Source: Scilla litardierei (taxonomy: Eukaryota; Streptophyta; Magnoliopsida; Asparagales; Asparagaceae). Taken from it: a stretch of DNA of 64,000 bases. A program made the position numbers and the translations under genes. Positions 35,176-45,568 of this stretch are shown piece after piece; position 1 is the stretch's first letter; every line of letters begins with the position of its first letter. The notes beneath the pieces were generated by a model that had not been told where the DNA came from, made no database searches, and saw only the letters and a list, made by a program, of their open reading frames with translations. The stretch covers positions 58,225,334 through 58,289,333 of the forward strand of contig CM061134.1 in NCBI GenBank assembly GCA_030789695.1. The letters are read 5' to 3'.

Positions 35176-37364
35176 TGATCGGTCCATATTTTACACCTTT
35201 TTTTCTGCATGTTTTCACGCCATTTCGATTGCTCATATTGCGATTTTCACGAGTATTCGACGATATTACGTTACTTTTCACTATTTCTTGTTTTTGTCGG
35301 ATTTCAGGAAATATAGAGCAATCGGGAACAAAAATGAGCTTAAAGGACTTACACATGTACCTGAACCTCGCCCATGGCTCTATCGAGGAGCTAACGGCGA
35401 TGGAAGATGGGTGGAAGAAGAAGGAACTTCGTAGGAACGATGAGGAGGCGAAATGATGAAGATTGGGCATCTACAGCATGTCACTCGGCCGAGTGAAGCA
35501 CTCACTCGGCCGAGCAAGAAGACCACTCGGCCGGCCAGACCGGACACGCACCGCAGAAGGAAATCAGCGTCCACTCGGCCGAGTGACGATAGTCCACTCG
35601 GCCGCGTATGGAGATCCCCTCGCCCGAGTGGCACGGGAAAATCCACCCATCGAAGTAGCCGACTTACTGGAATCCGTCAGGTGATTGAGGGTCTCGACTC
35701 GGCCGAGTACCGAATGCCCCTCGGCCGAGTGAGTAAAGCCACTCGGCCGAGTCACCTCCGAAGACAGACCCCCCAAGACCCCCAACTTACTGTAATTTTA
35801 CAGGGTCTGTCACTCGACCGAGTAGAGAAGCCCACTCGACCGAGTAGAGAAGTCCACTCGGCCGTGTGACGCCGAGGACACGCAGCGCCCAGATTTTCAG
35901 ATAGTCGTTCACTCTTTTGAAATTTGCTATCATTCCAGCAATCAAAGTATTTTTCTCATATTTTTTATGGATAGTAGACTTCATGACGATTCCAATGCCG
36001 CCAAGAACGCATCAATCGGAGGTCGGATGAAATCTGGGGAATTTCTGCAAGTTGATGCTGCAGTGCTGGAATTTCCACTCTGCCGAGTCACATGTTCCAC
36101 TCGGACGAGTCGGCGGCGGGCCCAGATTTTAAGTTGCGGTTTGGGCTGTTTTTGGGCACGAATTTGAGGGGGTTTTTTTAGGGTTATTTGCTAGGGTTTT
36201 GGGGAGACTATATAAGGGGTTTGTAGCCACCATTAGAGGAAGTTCCCAAAATGTTTTCTTAGACTCTTTTTAGAGGTTAGGCCATGCCCTAGGCCCCCTC
36301 TTGGATCTAAAAGCTTGTATTTGGATTGAAGATCTTCATCAAAGCTAATTATTTTGTTCTTATTATTTGAATCTTTGTTTTTCTATCTTTTTGTATGCAA
36401 GCAATGATTTTTATTGATTCTCATATCATTATTGCTATGCTTGAGTAGATTTCTTGTTCTAGGGCATGGGGATGAACCCTATGGATCTAATTTCAGATTT
36501 GTGATGAATGAATTTCTAAATTGCTAGAATTTCTAGGAGGTTAGGTTGTGATCAATTTATTACGGATAGCTAGGGATTTCCATCGATTGGGGTTTGCAAG
36601 AGATTGGATTCTAATCGATGGGAAGCCCAAGATATTTGATTTAGGTTTATAATCGAGATTCTCTAGACTTGGTTTGCAAGAGATTGGACCAAAGCTAGGA
36701 TTTTTATTATAAATCTATACCAATATTTGTTTGCAAGAGATTGGACGAATACGAACTATCACAACCTAGATCGTAACTCGAGTTTGCACGAGAGTGGGCT
36801 CGAGGGGCGATTGAACGATGATGACGATCCTAATGCTAGTGGCCTAGGTTAGGGTTTGCAAGAGATTGGGCCCTATCCTAGGTTGCTATAGACCGGTAAT
36901 AGTGCGAGAGCGTGAGCTTGGTTCTCTATTCAGTTACGACTAGTTCACCCCAACGCAAGCCTAGTAATATTGAGATTCACTATTTACAATGATGCATGAC
37001 GATCCGTAGTGGGGATTTCCTAGATCTAGACACTTCTATTATATTATATTTGAATCGATATTTTACCCAACATCTTTATCACCGACACGGACATCCATCA
37101 CCATTTCCATTATATCATTCCATAACCATCTCCACTAATAATACATTCGTAGTCGAGCCAACCTAGGATAGATTGGAACCAACACCACCTCCTCGTGTTC
37201 GATACCCGCTCGCCACTTGACCGTGCGCTTGTGGTAAAACTACAATCGTTCTCCGGGTGTATATCCGGGGCGCGAACAAGTTTTTGGTGCCGTTGCCGGG
37301 GATTTATCTCCGTGCATTTGTGCCATACTAGGTTGTGCTCTTGGGTTACATTTTGGAGTGATCA
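35176..37364 (+). repeat. 3' LTR of element G
   Basis: Direct repeat of 29635-31821 with the same palindrome cluster (35480-36110), TATA box (36208-36216) and internal PBS-like site (about 37288). It ends gatca and is followed by the TSD agcgt and the rest of the interrupted 167 bp unit. Confidence 0.9.
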
Positions 37365-38414
37365 AGCGTCCTACGCCCTTGGAGCCTTTTAGGGGCGCAT
37401 TGCATAGACTGCCTTGGATCATCCTCGGTTTGGGTAGCGACGTCTGTCCTGCTATGGGTAGCAAGGCTGTGATCTACCTCGGAGGTCTTAGAGAGGGCGG
37501 GCTGGGTCGTAGCCCATCCTGTGCCCCTGGAGCTTCATGTGCCCTTAGAGCCTTTCAAGGGCGCATCGCAAAGCCTGCCCCAGATCATCCCAGGTTTGCA
37601 TAGCGAGGTCCGACCTGCTACAGGTAGCTAGGCCGTGATCTGCCACAGAGGTCATAGAGAGGGCGGGTCGGGGTCGTAGCCTGTCCTGTGCCCTTGGAGC
37701 TTCCTGCGCCCCTGGAGCCTTTTGGGGACGCATCGCGTAGCCTGCCCCGGATCATCCCCGGTTTGTGTAGTTAGGTCTGATCTGCTACAAGTAGCTAGGC
37801 TATGATCTACACTGGAGGTCTTAGAGAGGGTGGGCGAGGCCATAGCCCGGCCTGTGCCCCTGGAGCGTCCTGTGCCCTTTGAGCCTTTCGGGGCGCAGCG
37901 CGTACCCTGCCCCGGATCATCCCCGGTTTGGGTAGAGAGGTCTGACCTGCTATGGGTAGCTAGGCTGCGATCTACCCAGGAGGTCTTAGAGAGGTCGGGT
38001 CGGAGGCGTAGCCCGTCCTCTCCCCCTACAGCGTCCTATGCCCTTGGAGCCTTTTGCGGGCACAACGCATAGCCTGTCCCAGACCGTCCCCGGTTTGGGC
38101 AGCGAGGTCTGACCTGCTACAGGTAGCTAGGCCGCGATCTACCCTAGAGGTCTTAGAGAGGGCGGGTCAGGGCCGTAGCCCGTCCTGCGCCCCTGGAGCA
38201 TCCTGCACCCTTTGAGCCTTTCAGGCGCGCAGCGCGTAGCCTGCCTTGGATCATCCCTAGTTTGGGTAGCGAGGTCTGACCTGCTACGTGTAGCTAGGCC
38301 AAGATCTACACCGGAGGTCTTAGAGAGGGTGGGTCGGGGCTGTAGCCCGTCCTGCGCCCTTAGAGCATCACGTGCCCTTGGAGCCGTTCGGGGTCGCAGC
38401 GCATAGCCTGTCCC
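37365..38414. repeat. Array 4, right part (D)
   Basis: About six units of the 167 bp repeat, ending at gcctgtcccggatcttttc, where the integrase 3' untranslated sequence begins. Confidence 0.88.
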
Positions 38415-38688
38415 GGATCTTTTCTTACGACGAGGTAGCTTGCTACCAGTGATTAAGCCGTCATTGGCCTAGAGTTTCTCACACGGAAGAAAAATGCAAA
38501 GTGTGCTTAATATGTAACGTAAAAACATGTCGGAGATAGAGCCAAGACCAGTGACTTTATCTTCGAGGTCGTTTTGTGAGAGCTTGGGCCCTCGAGCGTT
38601 TAGCCGACCTTAGTGAAGGTGCTTTTAATTTTGTAGATGAACTGAAAATTAAATTCAGACAACATATTGAATGTATAAAAACAAATAT
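38415..38688 (-). other. 3' untranslated sequence after D's pol
   Basis: Non-coding on the minus strand between the integrase stop and the first repeat unit. It contains gaggtagcttgctacc, an inverted-repeat word. The same sequence is present in all three displaced copies. Confidence 0.7.
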
Positions 38689-39930
38689 CTATTGATAATA
38701 TTTATGCAAATGCTCAGCGTTCTATGGATGAGCTAATTCTTCGCTCTCCATGGTCGCCAAAATGTAGGTCGCTGGTCTCATAATGTATGTTATTGTGTAT
38801 GGGCCTTCTCATTTAGCGAAGAGCTTTCCTTGATGGCCGATCTCCGGTTTGAAGGTCGCATATCTGAGGACGAGGTCTCCGACTCTGAAACTCTGCTTCC
38901 TCACGCAGGAGTTGTAGTATCTGGCCATCCTTTGGCTGTGCATGATAAGGCTTGTTAGAGCACGGTCCCTTACCTCGTCGATGAGCTCGATGTTGATGTT
39001 GATGCCCTCTTCATTTGCTTCTTTGAAGTATTGGAGTCGGAGGGATTCCTGGTCGACCTCCACTGGGACGACGGCCTCTGCCCCGTAGACAAGCATATAG
39101 GGGCTCTCGCCAGTTGAATCTTTGTATGTAGTGCGGTAGGACTAAAGGATGCCGGGTAGCTTGTTGGGCCAATATCCGTGGGCGTTGTCGACCTTCTTCT
39201 TCAGGGGCTCCAGGATGCATTTGTTTGCCGCTTTTGCCATTTCATTGCATTGTGGATGCACCACGGAGGAAAAGTGGAGGTTGAATCCCCAATCCGAGCA
39301 GAAGCTCCTGAAGTCTGCACAATCGAATTGCTTCCCGTTGTCCGTCACTATGAAGCGGGGTACCCCAAAGAGACATATAATGGACCTACAGACGAAGTTC
39401 TTCATTTCCTTCTAGGTGATGCACACCAGTGGATCCACCTCGATCCATTTGGGGAAGCAGTCGTCGATGACGACGATAAACTTTCTTCCTCCCGACGCCA
39501 TGGGGAATGGTCCGAGGATATCGAGGCCTCATTTGTCAAACATGACCGGGCTGGGGATTGGAATCAGATCGACGGGTGGGGGTGGTTGTATGTTTATAGA
39601 ATTTTTGGCACTCCTCGCATCGCTTGACATAGTTGGTTGCATCCTTCAGCATGGTTGGCCAATAATAGCCCTGTCGGATTGCCTTGTGCACCAGGGTGCG
39701 CCGCCATAGTGATTCCCGCAGAGTCCTTCATGTATCTCGCAGACGACTTGCTCAGCTCTTGAGGGCCCAAGCAGTTCGAATAAGGCAAGACGTCGTATCT
39801 CGTGCGGGCACTTTCGATAAAGCACGCCACCAAAGATCAAGAACGTCAAGGCCCGTCTTTCAATCTTTCGTGCTTCCAACATGTCTACCGGTAAGGCTTT
39901 GGTCTCTAGGTAGGCAACGATCGGGCTAAT
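38689..39930 (-). pseudogene. Integrase of element D, inactivated
   Basis: The N-terminal zinc-binding part is decayed: EIHEGLCGNHYGG is visible near 39750, but a stop follows QPC at about 39646 and the distal Cys pair is altered. The catalytic core has Asp in GLDILGPFP (about 39520) and Asp in VTDNGKQFD (about 39340). At the position of the catalytic Glu (usually NGQAEAANK) it reads NEMAKAANK, so Glu appears replaced by Lys. The C-terminus QRMARYYN...RVGDLVLR...IGHQGKLFAK is followed by a stop at 38809, with the original end KYYQ at 38689. Further stops lie near 39412 and 39140. Inactive by these changes. Confidence 0.8.
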
Positions 39931-39936
39931 CCATGA

Positions 39937-40560
39937 TTACTCATGGTCGACGCACAACAGCTCGCCCTCCTCTACGCTTAGTGTCCGCAGGTTCTCAACG
40001 TAGATAGCTTTCCCAATCTCGGACGAAGAAGAGGATGCCAACTTTGATAGGGCATCGGCCCGGAGGTTGTTTGACCTGGGGAGATGCTGGATCGTTGCTT
40101 TTCTGAATTTGAGGAGCTCGGCCCGGGCGCACTTTAGATACTGCTTCATCAGATCCTCCCTTGCTTCAAAGTTGCCTTGAATTTGTTGGACGACGAGCCT
40201 TGAGTCGCTGATCAACAACACATTCGTCGTCCCAAGCACCAGGTAGAGCTTCAACTCGTTGAGGGCAGCCTCATACTCTGTCACGTTATTGGTCGCTGAA
40301 AAGTTGAAGTGGAGTGCATAATCTAGCAGGCTTCCTTCGAGGGTCTCTATTACGATGCCAGCTCCGCTTCCCCACCCTGTGGTCGATCCATCAACATGGA
40401 CGATCTGTAGCTCACCTTCATACGGGGTGGATGTTGTGGTTGGATTCTCATCGGTGCACTGCTGTTGTTCCACGTCCGGCCAAGCATCGAGCGAAGCTTC
40501 ACCAATCTCTTCGATAGTGCAATCTGCTACGAAGTCCGCCAACGCCTGACCCTTGATCAC
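39937..40560 (-). pseudogene. RNase H domain of element D pol
   Basis: A 207-residue open stretch opens MIKGQALADFVADC. RNase H acidic residues are visible in IVHVDGSTT, TEYEAALNEL and LISDSRLVVQQ, and a later LRADALSKLA segment matches the domain end. The domain itself looks intact, but the frame is closed on both sides by stops. In the element it would degrade the RNA strand of RNA/DNA hybrids. Position between RT and integrase is canonical for Ty3/gypsy. Confidence 0.85.
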
Positions 40561-41980
40561 CGCTATGGGCTTTTAGATGATGTCGAACTCGCTAAGCTCG
40601 ACACTCCAATTCAGCATTCGGCCCGATCTCTCCAGCCTCTTCAGATTCTTTTCAAGTGATGAGTTGGTGTAGACTACAATGGAGTGTGCCTGGAAGTAGG
40701 GTTGGAGCTTCCTCGCCGTCAGAGTCAAGCAGTAGGCAAACTTCTCAATGGGGCTGTAGCAGGTCTTCGCCTCCTGAAGCACCCGAATGGTGTAGTAAAT
40801 CGACCTTTGGATGCCCCCGTCCTTTTAACTAGGACCAAGCTGACGTCTTCTTCAATGGTGGCTAGATAGAGGCCGAGCCGCTCTCCTTCCTCCGACTTTA
40901 CGAACAGCGGCATGCTCTATAGATAAGCTTTCAGTTTGCCAAAGGCTTGGGCACTTGAGTTGTCCCACTCAACCTCCTTCCTGGTACCATTCCTCACACT
41001 AAGGGCCTTCCGTAGGATTTTGAAGAATGGGATGGACCTCTTAGTAGACTTCGACAGGAATCTCCCTAGTGCGGCAATCCGGTCGTTCAGCTTCTGCAAG
41101 TTTCTGATCGTCCTTGGCTCGCTCATGTTGATGAGGGCATGTCGGGATTGGTCTAGATTCCTCGATTGGTAATCATGAAGCAGTGGAACTTTCCAGACCG
41201 GACGCCGAATATGCACTTTTTGCTGGGTTGAGCCGCAGGTTATAGCGACGTACTTTTTGAAAGGTCTCCTCAAGGTCGGCGAGGTAATCCTCGGCCTTCT
41301 TTGCTTTGACCAGAATGTCTTCGATGTAGACTTCGAGGTTCCTGCCGACCTGGGGATAAAATATCTTGTTTACCATCTGTTGATAGGTCGCTCTAGCGTT
41401 CTTGAGTCTGAATGGCATCTTCGTGTAGCAAAATGTCCGCCGGTCGGCGACAAACGATGTCGTCTCCTCGTCGTGGGTCGCCATCTGAATTTGATTGTAG
41501 CCCAAGAAGGTATCCATGATGGTCAGTAGCTCATACCCAAAGGCCTTGTCACCAGGTGGTCGATCCTCGACAGTGGGAAGCTATCTTTTGTGCATGCCTT
41601 ATTGAGGTCGGTGAAGTCCACCACATTCGCCATTTATCGATGGGCTTCTTCACCATCACCACATGGCGAGCCAGTCAGGGTAGCTCACCACTTTAATGAA
41701 TCCGGCCTCAAGAAGTCGCTCCGCCGCCTCGCCCGCATCTTTATCCTCCTGTGCTCTGCTTCTTCTGCCGGACGGGGCGAGCTTCCGGGTCGACGTGTAA
41801 CTCATGGGTGATCACCGCAGGGTCGACTCTAGGCATGTCCGAGGGTGACCATGCGAAAATATCTGCATCCCCCCTAAGGAGGTTGACTATCCCTGCCTTC
41901 AGCTCAGCAGGCAGCTTTGTGCCAATAGACACAGTCTTGTCTGCTTCATCTGCCACTGGCACCTCCTTTACGTCCTCCAC
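40561..41980 (-). pseudogene. Reverse transcriptase of element D, inactivated
   Basis: An RT-upstream segment (FAWSPSDMPRVDP, about 41860) is followed by a fragmented palm, then TFCYTKMPFRLKNARATYQQMVNKIF (residue run read in two parts) and VYIEDILVKA at about 41315. The active-site YVDD motif has become YIED, losing a catalytic Asp. The connection region follows: EPRTIRNLQKLNDRIAALGR (41140), IPFFKILRKA, then a CYSPIEKFAYCL segment (about 40760) before RNase H. Stops and frame changes occur near 41640, 41170, 40915 and 40570. Non-functional. Confidence 0.82.
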
Positions 41981-41989
41981 TGGAGCTGG

Positions 41990-42586
41990 TCATTGTTGAG
42001 CGAAGTCATTTCGACCGTTGAGGAGGTTGATCGACAGGGCTTGCTTGGACTTTTTGTGTTTGGTGGAGCCGACATAGCAGCTTTGAGAGAGCTTCTGGCA
42101 TCCCTGCACCTGTCCAACCCCATGCAGAGTCTGTAACTTCACCATTTGATGCAGCAGTGAGGGGAAAGCTTTAATGACGATCATGTAGTGCCGCCCGATG
42201 ATGCTGTTGTATGCTAAGGCGACGACGACAATGACGAACTGTGTCATTCGAGTGACGACCTTTGGCCTCTCCCTCAGGGTGACGGGCAGGGTGATCACTC
42301 CAACAGTAGGCACCGAATGGCCAGTGAAGCCGACAATTAGGCCGGTGCATGGCTTTAGCTCTACCTCATTCAGTACCATCTTCTGGATCGTGGACAAGAA
42401 TAGGATGTCGCATGAGCTGCCCGTGTCGACCAGGAGTCTGCTCACGATAGCTGGCCTAATGAGATCTTTGATGGCGATGGCATCTTCATGTGGCAGCTTG
42501 ACCCCCACAAGGTCGTCATCAGAGAAGGAGATGGTGGGACGAGATACTCTCCTCTGCTTTTCCCCTGGATCAGCACCCACCGTCAT
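41990..42586 (-). pseudogene. Protease region of element D
   Basis: A 198-residue open stretch opens MTVGADPGEK. The aspartic protease motif LLVDTGSSCDILF lies at residues 51-63, and YNSIIGRHYM (usually YNAILGRP) at about 127. The catalytic DTG is intact. It would cleave the gag-pol polyprotein. The C-terminal 50 residues connect to RT across a stop at about 41990. Confidence 0.82.
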
Positions 42587-42598
42587 AACATGTCGAGT

Positions 42599-42964
42599 TT
42601 AAGTCTTTCGTGCCGATGCTGATGTATTGTCCTGGGCCGGCCCACCACAGATTACATTCATGCACATAATCGGCGCAGGCATATGGTGGGCAACTTGCTC
42701 GGCATTGTGGGTCGGTCGATCAGCTCCTGCGGTCGCTCCTCCCTCGCGGCTTGGTCTTATCTGGTCGACAAATCTCCAGAGATGTCTGTCTTGAATCAGT
42801 CGTTCTATGTCCTTCTTTAAAGTGCAGCAATCGTCGGTATTATGGCCGTGGTCCTGGTGATATCGACAATACTTCTGTAAATTTCTTGCAGCAGGCTTTG
42901 ACCTCATCTTGAGGGGCACGTCTCTGAGAAGGCCGTTCGCCATGGCCACCGTCATCACCTCCAC
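42599..42964 (-). pseudogene. Gag zinc-finger region of element D
   Basis: Contains YCRYHQDHGHNTDDCCTLKK at residues about 33-52, the Cys/His-rich motif found between gag and protease in Tat-type elements, then a stretch rich in charged residues. It belongs upstream of the protease in the same original polyprotein and is separated from it by a single stop. Confidence 0.78.
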
Positions 42965-43049
42965 CAGGGGGCGTTGAGTCTTGTATAGTGAGCCTCCTAT
43001 GCTCTTTCGGGCCCGCTTCTCGGAGTAGGGTTCCTGGGGGCGAGGAACC

Positions 43050-44440
43050 CCCTCAGCGGTCTGGGGCGATCTTGCCCTCGAGGGCCTCCCTGGTCGGGCC
43101 CTTGGGGGCGGTCTTGATCATGCCATCTGGGGCGGTTCTGGTCATGCCCTTGGGGATGATCATCCTGCCTTGGCCAGTTACTAGGCCTCGCTTTGACATA
43201 GGGGCTTTGGCTGGTGTGGGCTCATTTATCGTCCCCAAAGCCTCCTCTCTTAGCATGAACTTCTCCGCCCGGGCGAAGAGGGCGTCGAGGTCGATCGGCG
43301 GGTCATGGAGCAGCAACTATAGTAGACTCCTATTTGCCAGCCCCTTCTTGAAGGCCGTCATAACAAGCTTATCTCTACAGCTCGTCATGTTGAGTCCCTC
43401 CTCATTGAAGCACTGTAAGAATTTTCAGATGGTCTCCCACTCCTTCTGGACCATCGTGAACAGATAGTTCGACACCTCCCTCCTCGTTCGCCCCGCCAAG
43501 AACTGTTGACATGACTTGTAGGAAAGGTCGGCAAATGAATCTATGGAGTGGTTAGGCAGGCTGTTATACCATTCCACCATCAACTTCTTCAAGGTCGTCT
43601 GGAAAGCTCGGCAGAGGAGAGTGTCATCCGCTCCATGGATCTCCATAACCCCTTGATATCGATGTACATGCTCTAGGGATCGCCCGAACCATCATACAGT
43701 TAAAATTGGGGGAGCTTGAACCTATGAGGTACCGGGGTTGAGATCACCCTGTTGCTCAGTGGGTTGGCCTCTTCGTGGTGGGGGGAGGCGTTGGCACCCT
43801 TCGGGAGACATCCCTACTGCCCTGATGTTCTCGTCACTGATTGGAATCACCAGATGAGCCACCTCGACACTCAGAGGCATTCCTCTCTCGCCCCCAATGT
43901 GTTGAGCTGCAGTCGTGGCTCCTTCACCGACAGTCATTACGCCTAGGAGAGTGGCGCCCTGACCGGAGGGGGCTTCTGCTATAGTGCACGTGCCCTTCTT
44001 GTCGTGGGCTCAGCGATCTCCTGTGCTGGTGGCTTTCAACAGCATGATCTGGCATGGGGCTCTCTCGCACTATCAGGGCCGACGCTTAGGGGACCCCTCG
44101 GCTCCCCTCCTGAAGCCTCTCCCTCGTAGCGACGAAGAGTCGACACGTCAGATGGCTGCTTCTTCATCAAGTCGCCTTTGTAAAGCGGCTTCCCCCTCAT
44201 CCTCAAACTGCTTTTACAGGGTGGCCGACTCTTCTTCGTCGAACTGCCTCCGTTGAGCAGCCGCTACTTCTTCAAAATGGGGGAGGAGGTCCCGCCTCAT
44301 GTTGCAAGGTTTAGAGGTGCCTTCGGATGGAGGAGGCCCGACTCGCCTGGCCACGGCCCAGTCTTCCATCATCTTGGTAAAGTTTTCGAAGCTTTTGTAG
44401 ACACCGTGGGCCACGTCCTAAATGACAGCGACTGACCCCT
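43050..44440 (-). pseudogene. Gag of element D, disrupted
   Basis: The capsid-type core (Retrotrans_gag family) is visible as MEIHGADDTLLCRAFQTTLK, then EWYNSLPNHSIDSFADLSY, QQFLAGRTRREVSNYLFTMV (43646-43425). Past a stop comes KLVMTAFKKGLANR, then a fragment LLHDPPIDLDALFARAEKFM (43316). The N-terminal part (44414-43722) shows MMEDWAVARR, a Glu/Gln-rich stretch and a region broken by several stops. Gag would form the particle in the cytoplasm. At least six stops or shifts make it inactive. The start codon is not certain. Confidence 0.75.
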
Positions 44441-44562
44441 CAAGGGGCAAATTCATTGGGGGAGTTCATCTAGGAGATCGGGTCTCCTCGGTCATTGGCA
44501 TCTTGCCACGATGGTAACTGCGGTGACTGCTTGTAGAGTCTGACATGGGTGTAACCCTAACT
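44441..44562 (-). other. 5' leader of element D
   Basis: Non-coding between primer binding site and gag on the minus strand. No further signal recognised. Confidence 0.4.
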
Positions 44563-44580
44563 TTCCACAGACGGCACCAA
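44563..44580 (-). promoter_or_regulatory. Primer binding site of element D
   Basis: The minus strand TTGGTGCCGTCTGTGGAA lies one base from the LTR end. It is a PBS form common in plant gypsy elements and fixes the minus direction. Confidence 0.8.
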
Positions 44581-44581
44581 T

Positions 44582-45568
44582 TGTTGTGGGTCAAGTCTGC
44601 CCAACAATAGAATTTATAGTATGGGAATCACATGTACAATGATTACAAGTTGTGGGGACGTCGATGAGGCTAGTACAACTTGGAACATTCCTCGAAGGCG
44701 AAAGATCCAAGGTCGCCTATTGGTTGCCAACCGCTTTGTAGCTATGCCGAGCTTCCTACGAGAAGAGCAGTAGATCAGAAAGGCTGGGTTGGCTGTCAAC
44801 CCATAGCCCCTCCGATGATTAAGTCAGTGGATGACTTTTAAAGGTTGGGTCGGACACGCTTGACAATCTTAAAGTAGATTGGCTTTGTGTGGTGGACTTA
44901 TGAGGAAGGCACATATATATAGAGGATATCAGACCTTGAGTATTGAATATGAGTTCTAGATTTCAACCAACCAACCCCCTCCTTGGTGGCTGGAGGGGGG
45001 TATTTATAGTGTTGAGAGTTGGTTGATCGTCGTCCAATCACTTTTCGCTTCTGCTTAGCTAGAGTGCAAGTGGGGATGCGATAGGTTGGCGAGGGTGTCA
45101 GATATATTTATGCATTAATGAGTGTCAGAAGGTATCAGAGATATTAATGCATTAATGGGAGACGCGATGGGCAACCATCAGTTCTCGCTCTTAGCCTCTG
45201 GCATTAATAGGGGCGTAGGTGGCCCTACATCACACTGTCAGAGATATTTGTGCCTGGTAGGTCGCCCTTAGGGTAAGCGAAGCTCGGCGTCCGAGCTTGG
45301 TGTCCCAAGTATTTCTTTGGTCGTGCTTCTTTGGGTAAATAGTAGGAGAGCTTCTTCCTCGCCAGGCTGGCGAGCCTTGCGTGCGATCAACCAGAGGGCT
45401 CTTCTCTTGACTCTGTCGGTGAGCTTGTCGCTCTATAGGGCGAGCTTTCCAGTGTCAGGGCGAGCTTCCCATTTGGGCTAATTCTCATTCCGGATGGTCG
45501 GAGAGCTGTTTGCTTGAGTTTCAAATATATGGGCCTTTATTATCTGGGCCGGCCTTATGGCCGTAACA
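44582..45568 (-). repeat. LTR of element D (5' LTR in element sense)
   Basis: Direct repeat of 16036-17033, followed by the duplicated cttta (45569-45573). The minus-strand TATA motif ctataaata lies at about 45001-45009 and would drive gag-pol transcription. Confidence 0.9.

Larger units (their letters stand above)
29635..37364 (+). mobile_element. Element G: non-autonomous Athila/Tat-like element
   Basis: Two LTRs of about 2.19 kb (29635-31821, 35176-37364) flank 3.35 kb. The 5 bp flanks are agcat (29630-29634) and agcgt (37365-37369), a TSD with one change at a CpG. The primer binding site and the polypurine tract set plus-strand direction. The internal region has one decayed acidic ORF and long non-coding DNA, with no gag core, RT or integrase. 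The LTRs differ by roughly 4 percent in the first 330 bases, younger than its host D. Confidence 0.9.
16036..45568 (-). mobile_element. Element D: 29.5 kb Tat-type Ty3/gypsy element
   Basis: Two LTRs of about 990 bp (16036-17033 and 44582-45568) start TGTTGTGGGTC and end GGCCGTAACA. They are bounded by the identical 5 bp duplication cttta (16031-16035 and 45569-45573). The primer binding site, gag, protease, RT, RNase H and integrase run along the minus strand from 44.6 to 38.7 kb. Tandem arrays and an antisense gene, as known in Tat-lineage elements, fill the 3' half. Two later insertions (25584-27307 and 29635-37364) account for about 9.4 kb, leaving roughly 20 kb of D itself. The LTRs differ at about a tenth of positions in the first 65 bases compared, so it is not young. 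Confidence 0.9.

Noticed and set aside
20131..38414. An independent satellite DNA array
   Set aside because: The arrays lie between D's LTRs, are joined to D's integrase tail at a fixed junction and fit D's 3' region. A satellite derived from it elsewhere remains possible.
44563..44580. tRNA genes at the primer-binding sites
   Set aside because: Only the 18 or so bases complementary to a tRNA 3' end are present, with no cloverleaf around them.
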